Of a DNA stretch of 64,000 bases, positions 29,632 to 37,745 are shown one piece after another. The notes below the pieces were generated by a model, which worked only from the letters and a program-made list of their open reading frames with translations, was not told the DNA's origin and searched no databases. The position numbers were made by a program, and so were the translations under genes. Position 1 is the stretch's first letter. Each line of letters opens with the position of its first letter. Source of the DNA: Piscinibacter sp. XHJ-5 (lineage in GTDB: Bacteria > Pseudomonadota > Gammaproteobacteria > Burkholderiales > Burkholderiaceae_C); NCBI RefSeq assembly GCF_029855045.1, contig NZ_CP123228.1, positions 1,612,001-1,676,000 on the forward strand. Direction: 5' to 3'.

Positions 29632-29707
29632 TGGCTCCCCGACCTGGGCTCGAACCAGGGACCTACGGATTAACAGTCCGGCGCTCTACCGACTGAGCTA
29701 TCGAGGA
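29632..29707 (-). tRNA. tRNA-Asn (GTT anticodon)
   Basis: A 76-base cloverleaf on the minus strand: acceptor TCCTCGA pairs with TCGGGGA, D arm GCTCAGTCGGTAGAGC, anticodon loop CTGTTAATC with GTT (plus strand 29672-29674), T arm with TTCGAGC, discriminator G and encoded CCA (29632-29634). It is intact and forms the right edge of the probable island; its 3' half is repeated at 15445-15485. Confidence 0.95.
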
Positions 29708-29741
29708 ACAGCCTCAGATTATAGCCAAGTTCCGGCGTCGC

Positions 29742-31787
29742 TCAGAGCGACGCCTCCACGGACAGCCTCAGCGTGCGTGGGGGCAGCGGGAACAAATACA
29801 CATGGCCGAACTGGAGGGGTGCTTCCTTCCATGCACGGCGGTCGAAAGCGTTGTCCAGGCCGGCGCGCCAGATGAAGGTGCCGGAGGGGGTGGACTGCTG
29901 CCAGCGCGCGGACAGGTCGAGGCGGCCGAATCCGGGGATCCGGGCGCTGTTGTCGGCCAGCACGATTCGGTCACTCTCGGCCAGCGCGTCGGCCTGCAGC
30001 GACAGCCCTTGCACGGTGGCCAAGTCGTGCCGCACTTGCAGCTTCAGTGCCGAGGCGGGGACGTTGGTCGGGCGTTTGCCGTTGACTTCTGGATCCTGGC
30101 TGCCTTCGCGCCGCGCATGCACGAGCTGCATGCCCCCTTGGATGGTCCAGCGGTCCAGCTGCCACGCGGCGGTGGCTTCGACGCCGCGGTGGTGCGCCTC
30201 CCCGTCGATGAAGAACGCCGTGCCCGTGTCCGTCGGCTTGGGCTGCGTGATGTCGAACCAGGCGATGCCCCAGCTGGCGTCGCCCTGGCGACCCTTGGCG
30301 CCCAGCTCGATCTGTCGGCTCTTCTGTGCGGCGAGGGGCTGGCCGGCGGCGCTTCCGTAGCTCGGCAAGTTGGGCGTGACCGCGGTCTCCACGCCCTGGC
30401 CCCAACTGGCATAGACCAGTGGCCCGCCCGCCAGCTCATGGCTGAACGCGACCGACGGTGTCGTGAAGCTCTGCGAAAAACCTCGTGCGAGCCGCGTGTG
30501 GCGCAACCCCAGCCACGCGGTGGTGGCACGGCCGAAACGCACCGCGTCGCGCACGAAGAGCTCGGTGCTGCGCTCGTCCCGGTCCCCTGCGGGCGGCGCC
30601 AGTGTCGGGTCTTCCGGCGTGACCAGGGTGCCCGCGACATTGCCGATGCCGACCCAGTTGAAGGCCTGACCCTGGAAGCGTGCCTGCAGATCGCTGCGCA
30701 GCACGCCGGCGCTCAGTGCATGTGCGGCCCCGCCGGTGTTCAGGTTGCCGTGCACGGCAACCTCCAGCGCGTTCGTGCGGCGCCGCTCGTTCTCGCTGCG
30801 AAAGTCGTACAGGTCGAAGGTGCCGTCCGAGCAATAGCGGTCGAAGGCGTTTTCGGCAGAGCATCCGAACGGGAAGGCGATGCGGTCATCGGTTTTCAGC
30901 CGCTGCGTCGCCGCATGCGCGGTCCAGCGCCACCGCGCGTCCAGGCGTTGTGAGAAGCGCAGCGACGCGTTCGTGCCGTCGAAGACCACGGGCAGTGACC
31001 ACGGCTGGTTGTTGAGATTGATGCGTGGATCGGGCGGTGCGGGCACCATCGCGCCGATCAGGCTGAAGCCAGGCACGCTGGGCTGGCGACGGTGGCTGGT
31101 TTCAACCTCCGCCTCGAGCAGGGTGCCCGGCGCCAGGCGCCATTCGCCGGCCAGTGCAAGCAGCGTGCGCTCGCCGCGCGCGTCGCGCACGTGCGGATCG
31201 AGCCGCTCTGCCGCGGCGTTGAGCCGCAGGCCGAAGTCGCCGAACCGCTGGCTCAGGTCCACCGCAGCGAGCAGCGACCCTTTCTGCTGCCACCCGAGAC
31301 GCGCTTCGCGCAAGGGCTCCGTTGTGGGCCGCTTGACGACGAAGTTGACCAGGCCGCCCGGCGCGCTGACGCCGGCCTGCAGGCCGCTGGTGCCCTTCAG
31401 CAGCTCGACCCGATCCTTGTTGTCGAGCGGGATGCGCGTCTCGGCATTGATCGGCAACCCGTCGCGCCGGTAGTTGGAGCGGTTGTCGATCACGAAACCG
31501 CGCACCGTCAGCGAATCCCAGTACCCCTCGGCGTTGTAGGCGTCGCTGACCGCGGGGTCGATGCGCACGATGTCCGCGAGCCGCTGCACGCCGCGCTCGC
31601 GCATCTGCTCGCTGGTGGTGATGCTGGCGGAGAACGGCGACTTCGACAGCGGCACGTCGCCCCAGCCGCCGACGTCGATGACGGGATCGCCCCGGCCGGT
31701 GATCGTGACCGGGCTGAGCGTGGTTGTGGTTTGCGCCTGCGCGGTGCACGCGACTGCGAGAGCGAGGAAGGGTATGCGGGATGCCAT
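29742..31787 (-). CDS. TonB-dependent outer-membrane receptor, probably thiamin-regulated
   Basis: 681 residues: a signal peptide ending AQAQ, a plug domain (MRERGVQRLADIVRIDPAVS, RDGLPINAETRIPL, LKGTSGLQAGVSAPGGLVNF) and a 22-strand barrel. By sequence it belongs to the siderophore-receptor type of TonB-dependent transporters. However, a TPP riboswitch lies upstream (31851-31937), so the real cargo is likely thiamin or a precursor. The chain ends in EASL rather than the usual terminal aromatic residue. I chose ATG 31787; a GTG at 31799 is in frame. Its last codon lies 34 bases before the tRNA-Asn gene, and it is the first chromosomal gene right of the island. Confidence 0.85.
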   Translation of the reverse strand: MASRIPFLALAVACTAQAQTTTTLSPVTITGRGDPVIDVGGWGDVPLSKSPFSASITTSEQMRERGVQRLADIVRIDPAVSDAYNAEGYWDSLTVRGFVIDNRSNYRRDGLPINAETRIPLDNKDRVELLKGTSGLQAGVSAPGGLVNFVVKRPTTEPLREARLGWQQKGSLLAAVDLSQRFGDFGLRLNAAAERLDPHVRDARGERTLLALAGEWRLAPGTLLEAEVETSHRRQPSVPGFSLIGAMVPAPPDPRINLNNQPWSLPVVFDGTNASLRFSQRLDARWRWTAHAATQRLKTDDRIAFPFGCSAENAFDRYCSDGTFDLYDFRSENERRRTNALEVAVHGNLNTGGAAHALSAGVLRSDLQARFQGQAFNWVGIGNVAGTLVTPEDPTLAPPAGDRDERSTELFVRDAVRFGRATTAWLGLRHTRLARGFSQSFTTPSVAFSHELAGGPLVYASWGQGVETAVTPNLPSYGSAAGQPLAAQKSRQIELGAKGRQGDASWGIAWFDITQPKPTDTGTAFFIDGEAHHRGVEATAAWQLDRWTIQGGMQLVHARREGSQDPEVNGKRPTNVPASALKLQVRHDLATVQGLSLQADALAESDRIVLADNSARIPGFGRLDLSARWQQSTPSGTFIWRAGLDNAFDRRAWKEAPLQFGHVYLFPLPPRTLRLSVEASL

Positions 31788-31850
31788 CGTGATGTCCACA
31801 GAGCGATGGCAGGTCGGCGAACGTGATCCCGCAGCAGGCGGGTGTCATGC

Positions 31851-31937
31851 GTGCTTCCCTGCGCGAGGATTACCTCAGTCAGGTTCAAAGGGACTGTCTC
31901 AGTCGAACGTGAGGCCACGTTCAACACCCCCAGCCAA
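31851..31937 (-). promoter_or_regulatory. TPP riboswitch (THI box)
   Basis: On the minus strand the conserved thiamin-box elements appear in order: GGCTGGGGGTGTT, CTGAGA, CCCTTTGAACCTGA, a GGTAATCC stretch and GCGCAGGGAAG. These form the pyrimidine- and pyrophosphate-binding arms of the TPP aptamer. It ends about 63 bases before the receptor start. A CCCGC/GCGGG hairpin follows without a T-run, so control may be at translation rather than termination. High TPP should repress the receptor gene. Confidence 0.88.
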
Positions 31938-31970
31938 GTGCCGCGTCAAGTCACGCGGCGGGACGGATGA

Positions 31971-33071
31971 TCAATCGAAGACCGGTGTCTCGACGCCGAG
32001 CACCTTGTGCAGCTTCGGGCTCGTCGTCGTGTACTGCAGGTGGATGCGCTTGTCCGGAAAGACGTACGGCGCGGCCGCGAACGCCGCCAGCGCGGCTTCG
32101 TGGAAGCCCGAGAGGATGAGCTTTTTCTTGCCCGGATAGGTGTTGACGTCGCCCACCGCGAAGATGCCAGCCACGCTGGTCTCGAACTTCTCGGTGTCGA
32201 CCACGATCTGCTTGCGCTCCAGGTTCAATCCCCACTCGGCGATCGGGCCGAGCTTGGGGCTCAGGCCGAAGAACACCAGCAGCACATCCAGCGGCACCAG
32301 CCGCGTGACGCCGTCGCTGCCGGTGACCTTGACCTGGCTCAGCTTGCCGTCGCTTTCCTCGAAGCCGCTGACCTGGCCGACGATGAACTGCATTTCGTAG
32401 GCCTCGCACAGCTCCTTCATCTTCGCGACGCTGGCCGGTGCGGCCTTGAAGCCGTCCCGGCGGTGCACCAGGATCACGCTCTCCGCCTTGTGCGGCCCGT
32501 CTTGCGCGAAGTTGAGCGTCCAGTCGAGCGCCGAGTCGCCACCGCCCACGATGACCAGGTTCTTGCCGGCGAACTGAGCCGGGTTCCTCACGCGGTAGAA
32601 GACCTGCTTGTCGTCGAACTTCTCGAGCCCGTCCACTTTCAGCAGGCGCGGCTGGAAGGATCCGACGCCGCCCGCCACGAACAGCGTCTTCGTCAGCAGG
32701 CGCGTGCCCTTGGAGGTCTGGACGTAGAAGCGGCCGTCGGCCTGCTTCTCGACCACGGTCACTTCCTGCCCGAGGTGGAAGGTGGCGCCGAAGGGCTCGA
32801 TCTGCCTGAGCAGGTTGTCGGTGAGCTCCTTGCCGGTGCACACCGGCACGGCCGGAATGTCGTAGATCGGCTTGTCGGGGTACAGCTCGATGCACTGGCC
32901 GCCCGGGTAGGCGAGCGAGTCGATGATGTGCGCCTTGATCTCGAGCAAGCCCAGCTCGAACACCTGGAACAGGCCGACAGGACCGGCCCCCACGATGACC
33001 GCGTCGGTCTCGATCGGGCCGTCGTGCGAGCCGGCAGTCTTCGAGATTTCCTGATTGGCTTTCGGTTCCAT
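31971..33071 (-). CDS. Ferredoxin/flavodoxin--NADP reductase, thioredoxin-reductase-like
   Basis: 366 residues. FAD-binding GAGPVGL near residue 30, a second Rossmann motif GGGDSAL for NADPH, and a C-terminal FAVGDV FAD motif. There is no CxxC redox pair, so it is the thioredoxin-reductase-like ferredoxin-NADP reductase type rather than thioredoxin reductase. It moves electrons between NADPH and ferredoxin. The ATG at 33071 precedes MEPKANQEI; a frame continues upstream into the ferredoxin gene as a shadow. It follows the ferredoxin gene by 17 bases, so the pair is one operon. Confidence 0.85.
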   Translation of the reverse strand: MEPKANQEISKTAGSHDGPIETDAVIVGAGPVGLFQVFELGLLEIKAHIIDSLAYPGGQCIELYPDKPIYDIPAVPVCTGKELTDNLLRQIEPFGATFHLGQEVTVVEKQADGRFYVQTSKGTRLLTKTLFVAGGVGSFQPRLLKVDGLEKFDDKQVFYRVRNPAQFAGKNLVIVGGGDSALDWTLNFAQDGPHKAESVILVHRRDGFKAAPASVAKMKELCEAYEMQFIVGQVSGFEESDGKLSQVKVTGSDGVTRLVPLDVLLVFFGLSPKLGPIAEWGLNLERKQIVVDTEKFETSVAGIFAVGDVNTYPGKKKLILSGFHEAALAAFAAAPYVFPDKRIHLQYTTTSPKLHKVLGVETPVFD

Positions 33072-33088
33072 GGTGGAAGGCAGGAGTT

Positions 33089-33412
33089 CTACTTGATCAG
33101 CTCCGGCAGCTTGCCGGTCTTGTCCTTCCACTCGTCGGCGTCGGGCAGGGCGGGCTTGCGCTTGGTGATGCTGGGCCAGTTCTTGGCCAGGTCGGCGTTG
33201 AGCTTGATCATGTGCTGCTGATCGCCCGGCACATCCTCCTCCGGCATGATGGCGTTGACCGGGCACTCGGGGATGCAGACGGCGCAGTCGATGCACTCGT
33301 CGGGATCGATGGTCAGGAAATTGGGACCTTCGCGAAAGCAGTCGACGGGGCACACATCCACGCAGTCGGTGTACTTGCAGCGGATGCACGATTCGGTGAC
33401 GACGTGGGTCAT
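33089..33412 (-). CDS. fdxA: Seven-iron-type ferredoxin
   Basis: 107 residues. The N-terminal half has two cluster motifs: [17 protein letters not shown] and [12 protein letters not shown], which fit a 3Fe-4S plus 4Fe-4S ferredoxin of the FdxA type with its extended C-terminus ([17 protein letters not shown]). It carries single electrons in the cytosol. The start MTHVVTESC is the usual one. It lies 51 bases after cobA on the same strand and 17 bases before the ferredoxin reductase gene, so it could supply electrons to the sulfite reductase of the cys operon (inference). Confidence 0.92.
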   Translation of the reverse strand: MTHVVTESCIRCKYTDCVDVCPVDCFREGPNFLTIDPDECIDCAVCIPECPVNAIMPEEDVPGDQQHMIKLNADLAKNWPSITKRKPALPDADEWKDKTGKLPELIK

Positions 33413-33463
33413 GGCGGGTGCTCTTGAGGTGGGTGGTTCGCGCACTGGCGCAAACCATTGATT

Positions 33464-34216
33464 TTAGGGCTTCACGGTGTCCACGCCGCTCGCAGAGGTG
33501 TCAGCCGCGGTCATCTGGCGGGTACGCAGCGGCACCGCGCCGGCACCCACCGTCGCGACGGTCGGCCTGCCTGCATGCAGCAGGCTGGCGCGCGGCAAGG
33601 TGGCCACGGTGTGGTCGCTTCGAAGTGCGTCGGGCCAGCCGGCGCGCGAGACGACGCACACCGGCGTGTCGCTGGGCCAGCCGGCCTCGATGAGCCGCCG
33701 CGACAGCGCTGCGAGCTGCTTGCCCGCCATGTAGAACACCTCGGTGTCGGCGCTGCGGCTGCCTTGCATGGCTCCGCTGCGAGTCATCGCGGTCGTGAGG
33801 CTCACGCTGCGGCCGTTGCCGCGGCGCGTGAGCGGGCGCTGCGCTTCGGCGGCCGCGGCGATGGCCGCCGTGACACCGGGCACGACCTCGCAGCCGATGC
33901 CGGCGTCGTCCAGCGCCTGCAGCTCCTCTTCCAACCGGCCGAAGACGCTGGGATCACCTCCCTTGAGGCGCACGACCACGTCGGAGCGGCTCGCGTGCTT
34001 GACCAGCAGCGCGTTGATCGTGTCTTGCGCGGTGCTGTCCTCGAAGCCCCGCTTGCCGACATGAATCCAGCGCGCACGCGGCGCGAGCTCGCGCAGCGCC
34101 GGGTCGGTGAGCGCGTCGTACAGCACCACATCGGCCTGGGCCAGGCGACGTGCCCCGCGCAGCGTGATCAGGTCGGCCGACCCGGGGCCCGCGCCGATGA
34201 AGACCACCCGTCCCAT
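33464..34216 (-). CDS. cobA: Uroporphyrinogen-III C-methyltransferase
   Basis: 250 residues. Family signatures: [14 protein letters not shown] at the start, [13 protein letters not shown], and the proline-rich VPGVTAA. The enzyme uses SAM to methylate uroporphyrinogen III twice, giving precorrin-2 for siroheme (and cobalamin). It lacks the CysG N-terminal domains for oxidation and iron insertion. As the last gene of the cys operon (one base after cysN), its job is to supply siroheme for CysI. Confidence 0.92.
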   Translation of the reverse strand: MGRVVFIGAGPGSADLITLRGARRLAQADVVLYDALTDPALRELAPRARWIHVGKRGFEDSTAQDTINALLVKHASRSDVVVRLKGGDPSVFGRLEEELQALDDAGIGCEVVPGVTAAIAAAAEAQRPLTRRGNGRSVSLTTAMTRSGAMQGSRSADTEVFYMAGKQLAALSRRLIEAGWPSDTPVCVVSRAGWPDALRSDHTVATLPRASLLHAGRPTVATVGAGAVPLRTRQMTAADTSASGVDTVKP

Positions 34217-34217
34217 G

Positions 34218-35510
34218 TCAGCCTGCCGACTTGACCAGCAGCGCGCCGCTGGTCCGGTTGCTGGCCGGGTCGACGATGATCAGCGAGCCGCCGATGCGGT
34301 TGGACTCGTAGGCCTCCACCGGAAGCGGCTGCTGGGTCTCGACGGTCACGGTACCGATCTCGTTCACGTGCAGCTGGTGCGCCTCGCGTGCTTCGAGCGT
34401 GTGGATGTCGAGCGTGCTCTCGATGCCCGTGATGCGCGCCTGCACCCAGCGATTGCCGTGGCGCACCCAGTACTTGCGTCCGATGGCCGCGGGCTCGGTG
34501 TCCAGCCAGGCCAGGGTGGCCGAGAAGCGGTTGGCTTCGTGGATGGCCTTGGGCGTCGCGATCCAGTCGCCGCGCGACACATCGAGCTGACGGTCGAGCA
34601 CCACGCCGGCCGACTGGCCCGCCTCGACGACGTCGACCACCTCGCCGGCCAGCCGCACTTCGGCGACGACGGCGGTCTGCCCGCTGGGAAACAGCTGCAC
34701 CGAGTCGCCCGCCTTCACGCGGCCGTGGGCGATGCGCCCCCACAGCGTGCGCGGCTGGTTGCCGGTGCCTTCGCCTTCGCGCGCGACGTACTGCACGGGA
34801 AGCAGCAGGTCGCCGTCCTTGCGCTCCTGCGTCGGGGGCAGGCGCTCCAGCAGCTGCAGCAGCGACGGGCCGTCGTACCAGTCGGCCTGCAAGGGCTGCG
34901 TCACGTTGTCGCCGCGCAGCGCCGACACCGGAATGATCTCGGCAACCGTGATGCCGGCACGCTCGGCGAAATCGAGCAGCGCGTCGCGCACGGCGGCGAA
35001 GGCTTCGCCCGGGTTGTCGACAGCGTCGAGCTTGTTCACCGCGAACACGATGCTCGGCACGCGCAGCAGGTGGGCCAGCAGCGCATGGCGGCGCGTCTGC
35101 GGCAGCAGCTTGACGGGCTTGACGGTCGTGTCGAGCTTGGTGATGTCGACCAGCACGACTGCCGCATCGCTGCCCGCCGCGGCGGTGACCATGTTGCGCG
35201 TGTACTGCTCGTGCCCTGGCGCGTCGGCGATGATGAACTTGCGCTGCTTGGTCGCGAAGTAGCGGTACGCGACGTCGATGGTGATGCCCTGCTCGCGCTC
35301 GGCCTCGAGGCCGTCGGTCAGCAGCGACAGGTCGATCGGCGCGCCGGCGGCCTTCTTCTCGAGCGTGTCGAGCTGGTCGGCGAGGATGGCGCGGCTGTCG
35401 TACAGCAGGCGGCCGATCAGCGTGCTCTTGCCGTCGTCGACGCTGCCGGCAGTGAGGAAGCGCAGCGCGCGGTGGTCTTTCGCGACCGGCGGAGTGGCCA
35501 GGGGTGCCAT
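34218..35510 (-). CDS. cysN: Sulfate adenylyltransferase large (GTPase) subunit
   Basis: 430 residues. An elongation-factor-like GTPase: P-loop GSVDDGKST at 22-30, DAPGH at 96-100, NKLD at 159-162, followed by two beta-barrel domains. With CysD it makes APS from ATP and sulfate, driven by GTP. No C-terminal APS kinase (CysC) domain is fused. ATG 35510 shares one base with the cysD stop (TGATG). Expected to act in the cytosol as the CysDN complex. Confidence 0.95.
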   Translation of the reverse strand: MAPLATPPVAKDHRALRFLTAGSVDDGKSTLIGRLLYDSRAILADQLDTLEKKAAGAPIDLSLLTDGLEAEREQGITIDVAYRYFATKQRKFIIADAPGHEQYTRNMVTAAAGSDAAVVLVDITKLDTTVKPVKLLPQTRRHALLAHLLRVPSIVFAVNKLDAVDNPGEAFAAVRDALLDFAERAGITVAEIIPVSALRGDNVTQPLQADWYDGPSLLQLLERLPPTQERKDGDLLLPVQYVAREGEGTGNQPRTLWGRIAHGRVKAGDSVQLFPSGQTAVVAEVRLAGEVVDVVEAGQSAGVVLDRQLDVSRGDWIATPKAIHEANRFSATLAWLDTEPAAIGRKYWVRHGNRWVQARITGIESTLDIHTLEAREAHQLHVNEIGTVTVETQQPLPVEAYESNRIGGSLIIVDPASNRTSGALLVKSAG

Positions 35511-36469
35511 CAGAAATACCCTTCCTTCTTGCGCCGCTCCATCGATGCATCGGAGGTGCGGTCGTCCATGCGCGTGGCGCCGCGCTCGCTGATCGTGACC
35601 TTGAGCGTCTCGGCGACGATGTCGGTCGCGCTCGCCGCCGGGCTCTCCACCGGGCAGGTGCAGGTCATGTCGCCGACGGTGCGAAAGCGCACCTGCGCGG
35701 TCTCGATCGACTCGCCCGGCTCGGCCGGCGTGACTTCGGTGAGCGGCACCAGCAGGCCCTTTCGGCGAATCACCTCGCGGGGGTGCGCGAAGTACAGGCT
35801 CGGCAGCGGGATGTTCTCGCGCGCGATGTACAGCCACACGTCGAGCTCGGTCCAGTTGCTGATGGGAAAGGCGCGCATGTGCTCGCCGGGTTTGATGCGG
35901 GTGTTGAACAGCGTCCACAGCTCGGGCCGCTGCTCTTTCGGCTGCCATTGGCCGAAGCTGTCGCGGTGCGAGAAGATGCGCTCCTTCGCCCGCGCCTTCT
36001 CCTCGTCGCGCCGCGCGCCGCCCATCAGCACGTCGAAGCGGTGCTCCTCTATGGCCTCGAGCAGCGCCACGGTCTGGTGGCCATTGCGCGACTCGAGCGG
36101 ATGAGACAGGCGCACGGTGCCGCGCTTGATCGAATCCTCGAGATGGCCCACGACCAGTCGCTCGCCCATCTCGGCCACGCGCCTGTCCCGGAACTCGATC
36201 ACCTCGGGAAAGTTGTGCCCGGTGTCCACGTGAAGCAGCGGAAAGGGCAGCCGGCCCTTGTATGAGCCATCGGCCTGCTTGCTCTTGAAGGCTTTTTCGG
36301 CCAGGCGCAGCACCACGCAGGAATCCTTGCCGCCCGAAAAGAGCAGGGCGGGTCGCTCGAAGGCGGCAACCGTCTCGCGCAGGATGAAGATTGCTTCCTC
36401 TTCGAGCCAGTCGAGGTGCGTGTGGTCCAGCTCGGGCAGCAGCTGCTGGATGGTCAGCGGGGCATTCAT
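35510..36469 (-). CDS. cysD: Sulfate adenylyltransferase small subunit
   Basis: 319 residues. The PP-loop of N-type ATP pyrophosphatases is SGGKDS at 45-50, followed by HVDTGHNFPEVIEFRD and GARRDEEKAR. It forms the adenylyl transfer site of ATP sulfurylase with CysN. Its start overlaps the cysH stop by four bases (ATGA). The C-terminal DDRTSDASMERRKKEGYF is the usual family end. Confidence 0.95.
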   Translation of the reverse strand: MNAPLTIQQLLPELDHTHLDWLEEEAIFILRETVAAFERPALLFSGGKDSCVVLRLAEKAFKSKQADGSYKGRLPFPLLHVDTGHNFPEVIEFRDRRVAEMGERLVVGHLEDSIKRGTVRLSHPLESRNGHQTVALLEAIEEHRFDVLMGGARRDEEKARAKERIFSHRDSFGQWQPKEQRPELWTLFNTRIKPGEHMRAFPISNWTELDVWLYIARENIPLPSLYFAHPREVIRRKGLLVPLTEVTPAEPGESIETAQVRFRTVGDMTCTCPVESPAASATDIVAETLKVTISERGATRMDDRTSDASMERRKKEGYF

Positions 36470-37215
36470 CTCGGGGCTCCGATCATCGACACGGCGGGCT
36501 GCTCTTCATGCACATGCAGACCGCATTCCTTGGCCTTCTCGTCTTCCCACCACCAGCGACCGGCGCGGAAGTCCTCGCCGACGGCGATGGCGCGCGTGCA
36601 GGGCGCGCAGCCGATGCTCGGCATGAACTCGTCGTGCAGCGGGTTGTACGGGACCGCGTTCGTGGCGATGTAGTGCCAGACGTCGTTCCAGGTCCAGTCG
36701 GCCAGCGGGTTGACCTTGGCCCGGCCCTTGTCGTCGGTCTCGCTGAAACCGACGATGCCGCGGTTGTTCGACTGCTCGCGACGCAGGCCGGTGACCCACG
36801 CATCGCGATTGGCCAGCATGCGCGACAGCGGCTCCAGCTTGCGGATGCCGCAGCACGCCTTGCGCAGGTCGATGCTTTCGTACATGGCACGCTCGCCGTT
36901 CGTCTTGACGAAGTGCACCACCGATTCGGCGACGGGCTTGTAGACCTCGACCTTCAAGCCGTAGCGGTCCTCGATGCGCGAGATCAGCGCGACGGTCTGC
37001 TCGTGGAGCATGCCCGTCTCGAGCGTGCCCAGCGCGATCGGCAGGTGGTGGCGCGCAATCAGGTCGGTGACGACCATGTCCTCCGCGCCGAGGCTGGTGG
37101 ACTGCACGATGCGTCCCGGATGGGCTTGCGCGGCGTCCCTGAGCACCTGCACCGCATGCGCCAGTCGCGCCTCGTAGCCATCGGTGCGCCGCGCGTAGAG
37201 AGAGATCGCGCTCAT
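36466..37215 (-). CDS. cysH: Assimilatory APS reductase
   Basis: 249 residues. The sequence has the CC pair (Cys121-122) and CxxC (Cys203, Cys206) of the 4Fe-4S APS-reductase type, and the catalytic ECGLH (Cys231). It therefore reduces APS to sulfite with thioredoxin, without need for APS kinase, which fits the lack of cysC. The ATG at 37215 overlaps the DUF934 stop. Within the overlapping operon it sits between DUF934 and cysD. Confidence 0.93.
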   Translation of the reverse strand: MSAISLYARRTDGYEARLAHAVQVLRDAAQAHPGRIVQSTSLGAEDMVVTDLIARHHLPIALGTLETGMLHEQTVALISRIEDRYGLKVEVYKPVAESVVHFVKTNGERAMYESIDLRKACCGIRKLEPLSRMLANRDAWVTGLRREQSNNRGIVGFSETDDKGRAKVNPLADWTWNDVWHYIATNAVPYNPLHDEFMPSIGCAPCTRAIAVGEDFRAGRWWWEDEKAKECGLHVHEEQPAVSMIGAPR

Positions 37216-37745
37216 ATGGCCGAGCCTCCATGCACGAACTCCTCGTTCGTGTAGGCCTCTTCCGGCGGGCGGGCGAACAGCGGCCGGCGCTCCACGACGT
37301 CGCCCTGGTAGTGACCGGCGAAGAAGCGCAGCGCGCGCTCGGCGGCATCGAGCGACTGGTCGGCGCGCAGCTCGACCGCGTCGAAGCCAGTGCGCTTCAT
37401 CAGCGGCAGCATGTCGACCAGGACTTCGCCGGTGGCCCGCACTTCGCCGGCGAAGCGATAGCGCACGCGCAGCAGACGCGCCTGCGTGTAGGCGCGCCCG
37501 TCGACCCACTTGGGGAACTGCAGCGCGACCAGCGCCAGCCGCGGCAGGTCCTCGGCGAGGTCCTCGATGTCGGCATCGTTGGGGAACAGCACACCGACCG
37601 GCACCTGCGCCGGCCATTGGTGCTTGACGCCGTTCCACTGCTGCACGGTGAGCAGGCTGTACGGCGCGGGGGTCAGCGTGACCATCGGGCCGTCTTCGCC
37701 GGTGATGCGATGCCAGCGGTCGCGAGGGGTGTCGATGAACTTCAT
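37212..37745 (-). CDS. DUF934 protein of the sulfate operon
   Basis: 177 residues. It matches the DUF934 family, which occurs next to cysI and cysH in many proteobacteria (VGVLFPNDADIEDLAEDLPR, RRTGFDAVEL-like KRTGFDAVELR, YQGDV). Its biochemical role is not established; it is thought to help sulfite reductase or APS reduction. Start and stop both overlap the neighbouring genes by four bases (ATGA), so dosage is tied to cysI and cysH. Confidence 0.88.
   Translation of the reverse strand: MKFIDTPRDRWHRITGEDGPMVTLTPAPYSLLTVQQWNGVKHQWPAQVPVGVLFPNDADIEDLAEDLPRLALVALQFPKWVDGRAYTQARLLRVRYRFAGEVRATGEVLVDMLPLMKRTGFDAVELRADQSLDAAERALRFFAGHYQGDVVERRPLFARPPEEAYTNEEFVHGGSAI

Noticed and set aside
29742..31787. 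Naming the TonB receptor a siderophore receptor
   Set aside because: The THI box upstream points to thiamin control, and no siderophore genes lie nearby.
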